Shown in pieces: positions 26,019 to 34,164 of a stretch of 64,000 nt of DNA; within the stretch, counting starts at the first letter, position 1, and each line of letters begins with the position of its first letter. Source of the stretch: SIAQ01 sp964484265 (GTDB lineage: Bacteria > Planctomycetota > Planctomycetia > Gemmatales > Gemmataceae); assembly GCA_964484265.1 (NCBI GenBank), contig CAZAFH010000003.1, forward strand, positions 1 to 64,000, read 5' to 3'. The notes under the pieces were generated by a model. That model made no database searches and had not been told where the DNA came from. It saw only the letters and a list, made by a program, of their open reading frames with translations. The position numbers were made by a program, and so were the translations under genes.

Positions 26019-26771
26019 TTACTTGTACTCCGAAGCTCCGCTAATGTGGGCCGTCTCGGCGAATTCACGTTGTTCGTTCGGCGTGTGCGATTCGTGGGCC
26101 AGGTTGGGCGCAACGCGGATCATTGTCGAGTTGATGACGCGCCGCTGGGTTGCATCAGGTGCAAGGATCTCGGCCTGATGGAGTACGCCAAGATGGTGCT
26201 TCTCATTCGCATCGTAGCCAAGCTTGCTGTTGTTGATGATGAGGATCTGCGCGAAGCGAATGTCGAACGGCGTCAGGTTCGTAATGAATGGCTCGATGAG
26301 CGTGTGATTCCGTGTGTACATAGGATTGTGCTCGCGCAGAAAGTCCGCCGGCGTGATACCGAGCCGATGTGAGGCGAGCGAGAAGTCAGCCAGGGCGAGC
26401 GTGCTAGCGACCTCGGTCGGCTCGTAGCCAAGCATGAGCAGCGATTCGTCCGGCCCGCTATCGAGATGAAACTTGGTGGTGGTCTGCTGATCGAACCGCG
26501 CCATCGATTGATAAACGAGTCGCTGCCCGGTCTTCGCAAAGTGAACGTCCGCCAAAGCCGACTTCAGCGCGATCATGGTGAAACGCAGAGCATGCGAATC
26601 GATCGGCTCGGTGAACGTGATGAGCGCGAAACCCGGCAAGTCCAACGATGTCCGCAGTGCTTGAGCGTGAACGACGGCGGCGACCGCTTCCCAACCTTCG
26701 GCGAGCGGGACGGGCACGCGGGTGTGGTAGGAGGTGGGCGGGTGCATGGCTTGCTCAGGTTCGTCCGTCAT
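26019..26771 (-). CDS. Uncharacterised protein, possible 2-oxoglutarate/Fe(II)-oxygenase-like fold
   Basis: 250 residues, no signal peptide or membrane segment. I do not recognise the family. In the centre KFHLDSGPDESLLMLGYEPTE holds an HxD pair, and near the C-terminus QILIINNSKLGYD... GVLHQAEI ... RRVINSTMIRV shows a His followed about 20 residues later by Arg, the spacing of TauD/Gab-type Fe(II)/2-oxoglutarate oxygenases (HxD...H...R). That is an inference from motif spacing only. It starts inside the end of the upstream small gene, overlapping it by 4 bases (26768-26771), so the two are translationally coupled. Confidence 0.65.
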   Translation of the reverse strand: MTDEPEQAMHPPTSYHTRVPVPLAEGWEAVAAVVHAQALRTSLDLPGFALITFTEPIDSHALRFTMIALKSALADVHFAKTGQRLVYQSMARFDQQTTTKFHLDSGPDESLLMLGYEPTEVASTLALADFSLASHRLGITPADFLREHNPMYTRNHTLIEPFITNLTPFDIRFAQILIINNSKLGYDANEKHHLGVLHQAEILAPDATQRRVINSTMIRVAPNLAHESHTPNEQREFAETAHISGASEYK

Positions 26772-27031
26772 TGAACTGTCGCGGCAGCATCACCTCGAAG
26801 CGCCGCCATTTGGTGCTCATAGCTCGCTTTGCCCTTCACAGAGTAGGGAATGTTTTGCGACGCCAATGCTTCCAGTGCGCCTTCGGGTACGGTATGGATG
26901 CCGCCGCGCAGAACTTTGCCAGAGAATCGACCGATCAGAAACGCGAGACCTTTGATTTCAGTCTCGCGATCGGGGAATTGGATTAGAATCATAATCGCGC
27001 CCTTTTCGGTAGAACAAATCTCAACCGTCAT
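26768..27031 (-). CDS. Small uncharacterised protein coupled to the 250-residue gene
   Basis: 87 residues from the ATG at 27031; an ATG at 26992 gives 74 residues and a longer frame reaches 27073. No family recognised. Predicted mixed alpha/beta: MILIQFPDRETEIKGLAFLIGR, GGIHTVPEGALEALASQNI. No export signal. The stop codon overlaps the start of the next gene (ATGA at 26768-26771). It sits 42 bases or more after fumC on the same strand, so the three may be one transcript. The starts have only weak purine stretches upstream, so the exact start is open. Confidence 0.65.
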   Translation of the reverse strand: MTVEICSTEKGAIMILIQFPDRETEIKGLAFLIGRFSGKVLRGGIHTVPEGALEALASQNIPYSVKGKASYEHQMAALRGDAAATVQ

Positions 27032-27073
27032 TTTACCCGATCTCTCGGCAAAATGCAAAGCTAGCGGCAGCAA

Positions 27074-28510
27074 TCACGCCGACGGCTCCGTCATTGAGCG
27101 TAGCTCGAGCGCCTTGTTCAATTCGTCCACCGTCACGATCGCCTCGCTGTCCTTCTTTTTCAGCGTGCCGGCCTTCATCTTTTCCAGACACAAGTCGCGC
27201 ACCGTTTTGCCGACTTTGAAGGCTTCCTTCGCAACGGCGGCGGCGGTGTCGTAGCCGATCAGCGGGTTCAGGCTCGTCACCATCGCCATGCTCCACTCGA
27301 CTTGCTTCTCGCACGCTTGCCGATTGGCTTCCATCTCCAGGGCACAGAAATCGATGAACGCCTTCACCGAGGCGCTGAGCAAATCGATGCTCTCGATCAC
27401 CGCGAGGCCCATCACCGGCATCATGATGTTTAGCTCGAACTGGCCGCCGGTCGCGCCGCTGAAGGCGAGGCACTGGTCGTTGCCGATGACGCGGGCACAG
27501 GCTTGCATCATCGATTCGCACATGACTGGATTGACTTTGCCCGGCATGATCGACGAACCCGGTTGCAAGTCCGGCAAGATGATCTCGAAGAACCCGCAGC
27601 GCGGCCCGGACCCCAGCCAGCGGATATTGTTGGCGAGGCTGAACAGCGCGACGGCGATCGCCCGAAGCTGGCCCGAGCACTCGACGAGTCCGTCGCGGTT
27701 GGCGTTGGCCTCGAAGTGGTTCTTGGCTTCGACGAACGGCACGCCGGTCTCTTTCGCCAGCACCTCGGCGACTTTGGCCCCGAACTTCGGATGCGTGTTG
27801 ATGCCCGTGCCGACGGCCGTCCCGCCCGCGGGCAGTTCGAGCACGGCTTGGAGGGCACGTTTCGCTCGCTCGACGCATAGCTCGACTTGCCGGGCGTAAC
27901 CGCTGATCTCCTGGCCGAGCCGAATCGGCGTGGCGTCGGCGAGGTGCGTGCGGCCGATCTTGATGATGTCGTCCCACTTCTTCGCCTTGTCCGCCAGCAC
28001 GCCCTGAAAGTGCTGAAGCTGATGGATCAAATCCTTGTGAATCGCATGCCCGGCGGCGACGTGGATCGCGGTCGGGAACATGTCGTTCGTCGATTGGCCC
28101 ATGTTGACGTGATCGTTGGGATGGATCGGCTTCTTGGCTTCGAAGCGGTTCTTGCCGATGATCTCGATGGCACGGTTGGAGATGACTTCGTTAGCGTTCA
28201 TGTTGGACGACGTGCCGGACCCGGTCTGGTAAACGTCGATGGGGAATTCCTTGTCATGCTTGCCGGCGGCGACTTCGCGAGCGGCGAGGATGATCGGCTC
28301 GGCGATATCGGGTTTGAGCTTGCCGAGGTCGCGGTTCGCCGCCGCCGCCGCGACCTTGACGAGGCCAAGTGCGTGAATCAGCTTCTTGGGCAACGGCATG
28401 TGCGAGATCGGAAAGTTAGCAACCGCACGCTGTGTCTGTGCGCCGTAGTAGGCTTGAGCAGGTACTTTGACATCACCCATCGAGTCTTTTTCAATGCGAA
28501 ATTCAGTCAT
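27074..28510 (-). CDS. fumC: Fumarate hydratase, class II
   Basis: 478 residues, the usual length for this homotetrameric, iron-free TCA-cycle enzyme that interconverts fumarate and malate. Start RIEKDSMGDVKVPAQAYYGAQTQRAV, then GSGTSSNMNANEVI, HPNDHVNMGQSTNDMFPTAIH (substrate-binding Asn/Ser region), TGINTHP and the signature GSSIMPGKVNPVMCE near residue 325. These fit FumC rather than aspartase or argininosuccinate lyase, judged by overall layout. ATG start at 28510. Cytoplasmic. It may be co-transcribed with the small gene that follows. Confidence 0.96.
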   Translation of the reverse strand: MTEFRIEKDSMGDVKVPAQAYYGAQTQRAVANFPISHMPLPKKLIHALGLVKVAAAAANRDLGKLKPDIAEPIILAAREVAAGKHDKEFPIDVYQTGSGTSSNMNANEVISNRAIEIIGKNRFEAKKPIHPNDHVNMGQSTNDMFPTAIHVAAGHAIHKDLIHQLQHFQGVLADKAKKWDDIIKIGRTHLADATPIRLGQEISGYARQVELCVERAKRALQAVLELPAGGTAVGTGINTHPKFGAKVAEVLAKETGVPFVEAKNHFEANANRDGLVECSGQLRAIAVALFSLANNIRWLGSGPRCGFFEIILPDLQPGSSIMPGKVNPVMCESMMQACARVIGNDQCLAFSGATGGQFELNIMMPVMGLAVIESIDLLSASVKAFIDFCALEMEANRQACEKQVEWSMAMVTSLNPLIGYDTAAAVAKEAFKVGKTVRDLCLEKMKAGTLKKKDSEAIVTVDELNKALELRSMTEPSA

Positions 28511-28629
28511 GATAATTAGTCCGTGGTCCTTGGTCCGTAGTCCGTGGTTGGAAGGTTTGTTTGTGCTTATTGTATTAACGAGACCGAGCCTATGGGTGAA
28601 CGAAATGAACCCTTGGGATCAAGCGTAGG

Positions 28630-29001
28630 CTATTCCTCATCGTGCCGATACTCGAGTGGCAGATGGGATTGCAGATCCATCGAATCATGGAGCACCCGAG
28701 CGATCTCCACGATGCCGGATTCTGTCACGCGGTAAAGCAAGAGATGCCGCGGCTGACGGATTCGATCGCCGGCTCGGCCTGTGGATTTGCGGCTGAAATA
28801 GAGATGGTACGTTCGGCCTTGCTTTGCGATCTCTGACCTTTCACTGCTGCCAGGCAACTCAGGGTTTGCAGCCACGGCTTCAATCGCCGTCGCGATGAGC
28901 TTGGCGTAGCGCTTCATGGTTTTCGGACCGAAATTTTCCTCGGTCGAGATGAGGATATTCTCGATGTCGCTACGTGCTTTCGGAGCGATGGAGACTTCCA
29001 T
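28630..29001 (-). CDS. parE: ParE/RelE superfamily toxin
   Basis: 123 residues from the ATG at 29001; a longer frame overlaps the antitoxin in the wrong frame and is rejected. The ParE fold signs are MEVSIAPKARSDIENILISTEENFG, AIEAVAANPELPGSS, GRTYHLYFSRKS and RHLLLYRVTESGIVEIARVLHDSMDLQSHL. The central basic loop and the RHLLLYRV strand are typical. ParE toxins poison gyrase; RelE relatives cut mRNA, and sequence alone does not settle which. It starts 4 bases after the antitoxin stop. Confidence 0.88.
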   Translation of the reverse strand: MEVSIAPKARSDIENILISTEENFGPKTMKRYAKLIATAIEAVAANPELPGSSERSEIAKQGRTYHLYFSRKSTGRAGDRIRQPRHLLLYRVTESGIVEIARVLHDSMDLQSHLPLEYRHDEE

Positions 29002-29005
29002 GATG

Positions 29006-29302
29006 TCACCTAGCCGCTTTCGACTTTTTATTGATGACTTCCGATTCGATTCCCGCCATGAATTCGTCGATCGCCTTCTTGCCTTTAAGAACAATACCCT
29101 TGCCTTGATCGAGTTCATCGAAACCCTGCTTGGCAGCCGCTCGCAGCGCCTTGAGCTTCGCTTCGCGCTCCTGCTCTTGTTCCTCGAGCAACCGCAGCGC
29201 ATCGCGAACGATCTCGCTGGCGTTGCTATAGCGCCCGGATGAGACTTGGCGTTCAACGAACGTGTCGAAATGATCGGTCAGATTGATATTGCGTGTTGGC
29301 AT
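29006..29302 (-). CDS. parD: ParD-type antitoxin (ribbon-helix-helix)
   Basis: 98 residues from the ATG at 29302, preceded by CAGGAG (7 bases away). N-terminal RHH DNA-binding domain: MPTRNINLTDHFDTFVERQVSSGRYSNASEIVRDALRLLEEQE in pieces (RNINLTDHFDTFV, RYSNASEIVRDALRLL). The charged C-terminal tail (KLKALRAAAKQGFDELDQG) is the usual toxin-wrapping segment. It should bind its own promoter as a repressor together with the toxin. Upstream 29303-29434 holds the probable operator. The Arg-tail RKKSKAAR ends at TGA, 4 bases before the toxin. Confidence 0.88.
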   Translation of the reverse strand: MPTRNINLTDHFDTFVERQVSSGRYSNASEIVRDALRLLEEQEQEREAKLKALRAAAKQGFDELDQGKGIVLKGKKAIDEFMAGIESEVINKKSKAAR

Positions 29303-29434
29303 AGTTGGCTCCTGTTGATGTATGCTATCACGATTGGCAATATTTGCCAACGGTAATGTGCGAATGCAATTCTTGATCGCTCGGAGTATTCATTCGCGAA
29401 CGATCCTGCGCTGTTCCATCGCACAACGCAGATG

Positions 29435-30220
29435 CTACGGCACGCGGGATTCTTGGCTGAGGCGTTCGAGGATGACCTGAGCGGCGGAAGTGTAGTCGGC
29501 GGCGTTGGCTTCGAGGATGCGGATGCCGCCGGCGGGGCCGCGCGAGAGGAAGCAGGTGAGCAGCACGCCGTCGGCGGTTTGTTCGACGCTATGCTTGAGC
29601 ACGCCGCGTTCTTTGAGCTGCGCTTCGAGAGGATTCACGGACGGCGTTGCCAGGGCCGGCGGCGCCGCGTTGGCCGTCTGCGTGGCAGGAGTCGGCGTGC
29701 CCGGCGACTGCCAGCCGATAGCCGGCGCGAAGAGCGGCGTGGCATCACTTGCAGGCACTCGCTCGACGCGCGGCGACGAGGCGGGGCCGGGAAAATTCGG
29801 CATCGTCGGCGTTTGGATCGTCGTTCCTGGGCGCGTCCAGTCGGCGGTCGGCCGCGGTTTGCCGTCGTCGTCGATGGCGAGCGGTCGGCCCAGCGGGCCG
29901 TGCACCGTCATTGCTGCGAGCGAGGCGTTGTTGGTCGGGCCGAAGGTCGTCGGGATCGCCGGGATGCCGCCCTGATAATTGCCCGGCGGCAGCGCGGCGC
30001 CATTATTCATCGCCTGCTGTTGGTTCGGGACCGGCACGGCCGTCGGCGGCGCCATGATGCCCTTGAGCGGATCGTGTCCGGCTTGGGTACTGGCCTGGTG
30101 GGAGGAGCAACCGGTGAACAGCGCGCACGCCAGAGCAGTCGCGCCGACCGCGTATTTCGCGAAGAATCGGCACGTTCGCCTGGCTATTCCCACTCGCCTA
30201 TTGCGCCAACCTTTCGACAT
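29435..30220 (-). CDS. Lipoprotein of unknown function
   Basis: 261 residues. Basic N-terminus (MSKGWRNRRVGIARRTCRFF), hydrophobic stretch and a lipobox-like LFTGC at about 35-39, so signal peptidase II processing and membrane anchoring are likely. The middle is Pro/Ala/Thr/Asn-rich and looks disordered (45-195). The C-terminal 65 residues (PLEAQLKERGVLKHSVEQTADGVLLTCFLS... SAAQVILERLSQ) look folded. No family recognised. Divergent from the dehydrogenase gene, 97 bases apart. Confidence 0.75.
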   Translation of the reverse strand: MSKGWRNRRVGIARRTCRFFAKYAVGATALACALFTGCSSHQASTQAGHDPLKGIMAPPTAVPVPNQQQAMNNGAALPPGNYQGGIPAIPTTFGPTNNASLAAMTVHGPLGRPLAIDDDGKPRPTADWTRPGTTIQTPTMPNFPGPASSPRVERVPASDATPLFAPAIGWQSPGTPTPATQTANAAPPALATPSVNPLEAQLKERGVLKHSVEQTADGVLLTCFLSRGPAGGIRILEANAADYTSAAQVILERLSQESRVP

Positions 30221-30317
30221 CTAGCTATTCCGCCGATCTTGTGAGAATTCGATTCTCCAATAAAAAGGAATCGACACAATGAAACGTGATCTTTAACGAT
30301 TTCGGAGATTTTCGACA

Positions 30318-31376
30318 ATGGCATCTGCCAATATTGCAGTCATCGGCGGCGATGGCATCGGGCCTGAAGTGACGGAACAGGCAATTCGCGTCGTTGACGC
30401 TGCACTCAAACGCGAGAACACGGCCTATACGTGGAATCGCCTACCCTGGGGCTCCGCGTACTACAAGCAAACCGGGAAAATCCTCCCCGATGACGGCTGG
30501 GATACGCTATCCAAACACGACGCGATCCTGTTCGGCGCCGTCGGCTCGCCGGACGTGCCTGAGGTCGTCACCGTTCATGGCTTGCTCCTGCCGATGAGGC
30601 GAAAGTTCGACCTCTACGTCAATCTGCGGCCGGCGTATCTCTTTGAGGGCGTGCAATCGCCATTGCGCGACAAAGCGCCGGGCAGCATCGACATGCTCGT
30701 CTACCGCGAGAACACCGAAGGCGAATACGCGCCGACAGGCGGCAGGCTTTACGTCGGCACACCCAATGAGACCGCCGTGCAGACGGCAGTCTTCACTCGC
30801 CACGGCTGCCAGCGAATCTTGCGAGCCGCATTCGAGGCGGCGCGAAAACGGCCTCGGAAAAAAGTAACATCGGTCACGAAGTCAAACGCACAAGTGCATA
30901 CGCTAGGCCTTTGGGATGATGTCACCAAGGAGGTCGCCAAGGATTATCCCGATGTGCAGTGCAACATGCTGCTCGTGGATGCAGCCGCGATGGATCTGGT
31001 GCGCAAACCAGAGGCGTTTGACGTCGTGGTGGCTTCGAATCTGTTCGGCGACATCCTGACCGATCTCAGCGCCGTCATCACCGGCAGCGTCGGTCTCGGC
31101 GCCAGTGCGAACATGAACCCGGAGCGGAAGTTTCCGAGCATGTTCGAGCCGCTGCACGGCTCAGCGCCTGACATCGCTGGAAAAGGCATCGCCAACCCGC
31201 TCGCGGCGATTCTGTCCGCGAAGCTGATGCTCGACCATCTTGGCCACGCCAAGAGCGCGGCAGCCATTCATGCCGCGATCGCGAAAGTGCTCAAGGAAGC
31301 ACGTGTGAAAACGCCAGACCTTGGCGGCACTGCGACAACCTCGCAGATGGCCGACGCCGTACTTGCGGCGATGTAG
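30318..31376 (+). CDS. Isocitrate/isopropylmalate/tartrate dehydrogenase family enzyme
   Basis: 352 residues with a CGGAGATT site before the ATG at 30318. Family motifs: IAVIGGDGIGPEVTEQA, the substrate loop VYRENTEGEYAPTGG, KSNAQVHTLGLWDDV, VVASNLFGDILTDLSAVITGSVGLGASANMNP and FEPLHGSAPDIAGKGIANP (NAD-binding). The RENTEGEY loop and the overall length fit the tartrate/D-malate/beta-isopropylmalate branch (TtuC/DmlA-like) better than the larger isocitrate dehydrogenase or the RELTGGIY loop of LeuB. It would oxidise and decarboxylate a 2-hydroxy-dicarboxylate with NAD. The precise substrate cannot be fixed by eye. Confidence 0.85.
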   Translation: MASANIAVIGGDGIGPEVTEQAIRVVDAALKRENTAYTWNRLPWGSAYYKQTGKILPDDGWDTLSKHDAILFGAVGSPDVPEVVTVHGLLLPMRRKFDLYVNLRPAYLFEGVQSPLRDKAPGSIDMLVYRENTEGEYAPTGGRLYVGTPNETAVQTAVFTRHGCQRILRAAFEAARKRPRKKVTSVTKSNAQVHTLGLWDDVTKEVAKDYPDVQCNMLLVDAAAMDLVRKPEAFDVVVASNLFGDILTDLSAVITGSVGLGASANMNPERKFPSMFEPLHGSAPDIAGKGIANPLAAILSAKLMLDHLGHAKSAAAIHAAIAKVLKEARVKTPDLGGTATTSQMADAVLAAM

Positions 31377-31417
31377 TCCGCGGGCGTAATTTCCGGTTGG
31401 TATTGAGGCGTCCTTGC

Positions 31418-32422
31418 ATGTCCGATCATTGGATCACGGTCGCGACCTTTAACGACACGGTTGCGGCAGCGGTCGCCAAAAATTACCTGGAGAACGAAGG
31501 GATCCCTTCAATCCTCCTTGACGAGGCCACCGTCGCCACCGATTGGATGCTATCCACGGCGATCGGCGGCATCAAGCTTCAGGTGGCGCTGCCGCACGTC
31601 GAGCGTGCGGAGTTGCTGCTCACGTTGATCCGCGAGGGGCAAGACGAACGCGCCGCCGAGGGGGCGGTTGCGGACGAGCATGCTCACGCCATCGCCTCGG
31701 CCGAGATTGCCGAGGATCTGAAAGCCGACCAGGAAGACAAGCAGCCGATCAATGAACTCGCCGACAAGCTGTTTCGCGCTACGGTGTTCGGGTACATCAT
31801 TCCGCCCTTGCAGGTTTATGCCCTTTTTCTGATGCTGCAGATCGCCGGCAGCGAGGGCCGAGTCAGCCCGAATCGCCGCTGGAAACTGTGGTTTTCGGGC
31901 GTTCTGAACGTGCCAATCCTGGCGATCGTCGTCGTGCTCGTCTTAATCGCACATTCGTGGCTCGCCGGTAGTCCTGGCACGCCAGACCAGCCGAACTGGC
32001 AACGGCACGCTTTCCCGAGCCTACGCTTCAGCGCGAGGTTCCCGCACGAACCTATCCAGCGCGATGGCCGATTCGATGGCTTCGCCGTGCACGACTACTC
32101 TGCCCAGGCCAGGCATCGCTACTATCTCATTCGCATCATCCAGAACTTCACTCGCGATCGACCCGCGCTTCAGAAAGCAGACCTTGAAAAGATGATTGCC
32201 GAGCGTGCCGAGAAGAATCGCCTCGAAGTGAACAAGATCACGGATGTGACGCACAAGAATATTGCGGGGTTGGAGTATCGCCTGATTCATCCTCAACTCC
32301 ACGAGCGAGGCCGAATCTTCAACCGCGGCAAGGACGTGTTCTTTCTCATTGTGCAAAGCGGCGCGGACGATCTGGACGAAGCCGAACCTCAGCAATTCCT
32401 CGATTCTCTAAGCTGGCGGTGA
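31418..32422 (+). CDS. Membrane protein with N-terminal DUF2007-like domain
   Basis: 334 residues from the ATG at 31418 (GAGGCG upstream); a GTG-type start at 31397 is less likely. The first 75 residues (WITVATFNDTVAAAVAKNYLENEGIPSILLDE... LQVALPHVERAELLL) match DUF2007, a putative signal-transducing domain. Two hydrophobic helices at about 123-145 (VFGYIIPPLQVYALFLMLQI) and 165-187 (VLNVPILAIVVVLVLIAHSWL). The C-terminal 140 residues (FPSLRFSARFPHEPIQR... AEPQQFLDSL) look like a soluble extracytoplasmic domain. Downstream of the dehydrogenase, same strand, about 40 bases apart. Function unknown. Confidence 0.75.
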   Translation: MSDHWITVATFNDTVAAAVAKNYLENEGIPSILLDEATVATDWMLSTAIGGIKLQVALPHVERAELLLTLIREGQDERAAEGAVADEHAHAIASAEIAEDLKADQEDKQPINELADKLFRATVFGYIIPPLQVYALFLMLQIAGSEGRVSPNRRWKLWFSGVLNVPILAIVVVLVLIAHSWLAGSPGTPDQPNWQRHAFPSLRFSARFPHEPIQRDGRFDGFAVHDYSAQARHRYYLIRIIQNFTRDRPALQKADLEKMIAERAEKNRLEVNKITDVTHKNIAGLEYRLIHPQLHERGRIFNRGKDVFFLIVQSGADDLDEAEPQQFLDSLSWR

Positions 32423-32432
32423 GGCGAATGGA

Positions 32433-33464
32433 CTACCCCCCGATGGCGTGCATGGTGCGATCGGGCTTTACGAAACGCGCGGAGTTGATCTCGTGGCCTT
32501 CCCATTTCTCCCAGATGTTTTGCCGAACGAGCTTTGCGATTTCTTCGGGTGAGCCGCCATGACGCAGCAACGGTTTCAGGTCGATCTCGTTCAGCGCGAA
32601 CAAGCAATTTCGCAGCTTGCCCTCGGCCGTCAATCGCACGCGGTTGCAGCTCATGCAGAAAGGCCGCGAAACGGAGGCGATGATGCCGACGCGCCCGCCG
32701 CCGTCGGTGTAGTCGAAGTCCTGCGCCGGCGCTCGCGGGTCCTGGTCGGGTGATGGGATCAACGATCCGACCTGGGATTCGAGCAGGTCGATGATCTCAT
32801 GAGCGAAGAAGACTTTTTCGCGTTCCCATGCATCGGCGCCTATTGGCATGTATTCGATGAACCGCATTTCCAGGCCGTGCTCGCGGGCAAAACGGGCGAG
32901 CGGCACGATCTCGAACTCGCTGCTGCCGCGAATCGCGACGGCGTTTACTTTCACCGGATCGAAGCCCGCCTTTTTGGCGGCGAGGATGCCCGCTATGACG
33001 CGATCCACGCCGTCGCGCCGGGCCAATTCGCGAAAGCGATCGGGATCGAGCGCATCCAGACTGACATTGATGCGGCGCAGGCCGGCGTCGAAAAGCGCCT
33101 GTGCCGATTCGGCAAGCGTGATGCCGTTGGTCGTAAGACCGACGTCCTTGATTCCGGGCACGCGCGCGATCATCCGCACGAGGCTGGGCAGATCGCGGCG
33201 AAGCAACGGTTCGCCGCCGGTGAGGCGGATCTTGTCGATGCCCAGCGGTGCGACGATCTCCACGAAGCGCGTGATCTCCTCGAACGTGAGCAGTTCGCGC
33301 TTGTTCATGAACGTCACGTTCTCTGGCATGCAGTAAGTGCAGCGAAGATTGCAGCGATCGGTGACGCTGATGCGCAGGTTATTGTGTATGCGTCCAAAGG
33401 TGTCGAGAAGCGGACCGTCTCGCGGCGTGGGCTCGGTCGCCAATGGCAGTCGTATCACGTTCAT
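32433..33464 (-). CDS. moaA: GTP 3',8-cyclase (molybdenum cofactor biosynthesis protein A)
   Basis: 343 residues from the ATG at 33464, which overlaps the moaE stop (ATGA). Radical-SAM cluster Cys38-x3-Cys42-x2-Cys45 (CNLRCTYC), GGEPLLRRD, and a second C-terminal cluster with CMSCNRVRLTAEGKLRNCLF. The C-terminus is the catalytic Gly-Gly (MHAIGG). It converts GTP to 3',8-cyclo-GTP, the first step of molybdopterin synthesis. moaC, which does the next step, is not in the window. It is the last gene of the minus-strand run oxidoreductase-moaD-moaE-moaA. Confidence 0.97.
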   Translation of the reverse strand: MNVIRLPLATEPTPRDGPLLDTFGRIHNNLRISVTDRCNLRCTYCMPENVTFMNKRELLTFEEITRFVEIVAPLGIDKIRLTGGEPLLRRDLPSLVRMIARVPGIKDVGLTTNGITLAESAQALFDAGLRRINVSLDALDPDRFRELARRDGVDRVIAGILAAKKAGFDPVKVNAVAIRGSSEFEIVPLARFAREHGLEMRFIEYMPIGADAWEREKVFFAHEIIDLLESQVGSLIPSPDQDPRAPAQDFDYTDGGGRVGIIASVSRPFCMSCNRVRLTAEGKLRNCLFALNEIDLKPLLRHGGSPEEIAKLVRQNIWEKWEGHEINSARFVKPDRTMHAIGG

Positions 33465-33874
33465 GCTCCGGGGTGGACCCATTCGGTCGATCCGTCGGCC
33501 CAGTTTTCTTTCTTCCAGATCGGCACGAGTTCCTTGAGGCGGTCGATCGCGTGACGGCATGCCTCAAACGCCTGGGCGCGATGCGGACAACTCACCGCCA
33601 CGGCGACGCTGACATCGCCGACTTCCAGTCGCCCAAGCCGATGCTCGAACGCGATTTCGCCGACAGGCCAGCGCCGGCGCGTGTCTTCCTCGATCTCGGC
33701 CATCTTTTTCTCGGCCATGCCTGGGTAAGCCTCATAGTCGAGAGCCACGGTGACGCGTTCACCGGTGAGGTCGCGCACCGTGCCGAGAAAAAGCACGACG
33801 GCGCCGCACCCGTCCTTGCGCACGGCTTCCGTGAGGGCGTAATAGTCGATCGATTCGCGCGTGAGACGGATCAT
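33461..33874 (-). CDS. moaE: Molybdopterin synthase catalytic subunit MoaE
   Basis: 137 residues. Family signs: ALTEAVRKDGCGAVVLFLGTVRD, VTVALDYEAYPGMAEKKMAEI, RLGRLEVGDVSVAVAVSCPHRAQAFEACRHAIDRLK and the C-terminal WKKENWADGSTEWV with the catalytic Lys region. It inserts two sulfurs into precursor Z using MoaD thiocarboxylate. The stop overlaps the moaA start by 4 bases; moaD ends 53 bases upstream. Length is usual for MoaE. Confidence 0.95.
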   Translation of the reverse strand: MIRLTRESIDYYALTEAVRKDGCGAVVLFLGTVRDLTGERVTVALDYEAYPGMAEKKMAEIEEDTRRRWPVGEIAFEHRLGRLEVGDVSVAVAVSCPHRAQAFEACRHAIDRLKELVPIWKKENWADGSTEWVHPGA

Positions 33875-33927
33875 GGCAATTCAAACCCAAAAAAACGCAA
33901 ACAAGCAATGCTGCATTTGGATTCATT

Positions 33928-34164
33928 TTACCCGCCGCTGACCGGGGGCAACAGAGCGACTTCGTCGGAATCCACCAGGGCATGTTCGTCGTCCGCGAAT
34001 TCGTTGCCCACGGCGATGGCGCACTTCGCCAAAAACGGCGTCAGATTCGCGAATCGTCTGCCGATCTCGTCACGCAGTCCTCCCACGGTCTTTGGCGCCG
34101 GTGAAAGCTCGACGCGGTCAACGCCCGCAAGGTCGCGCGCTCGTGCAAAAAACAATACGATCAT
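33928..34164 (-). CDS. moaD: Molybdopterin synthase sulfur-carrier subunit MoaD
   Basis: 78 residues, ubiquitin-like (ThiS/MoaD). Start MIVLFFARARDLAGVDRVEL, middle FLAKCAIAVGNEFADDEHAL, C-terminal DEVALLPPVSGG with the terminal Gly-Gly that carries the thiocarboxylate. The start at 34164 overlaps the stop of the preceding oxidoreductase by 4 bases, suggesting translational coupling. A longer frame in this phase runs into the oxidoreductase gene and is not a gene. Together with moaE it forms the synthase. Confidence 0.93.
   Translation of the reverse strand: MIVLFFARARDLAGVDRVELSPAPKTVGGLRDEIGRRFANLTPFLAKCAIAVGNEFADDEHALVDSDEVALLPPVSGG

Noticed and set aside
28630..29256. Longer toxin reading frame of 208 residues
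   Set aside because: The first 85 residues overlap the antitoxin in another phase and lack family character. The ATG at 29001 gives a normal ParE length.
30318..31376. LeuB (3-isopropylmalate dehydrogenase)
   Set aside because: The substrate loop is RENTEGEY rather than the LeuB RELTGGIY form, and no leu genes are adjacent.
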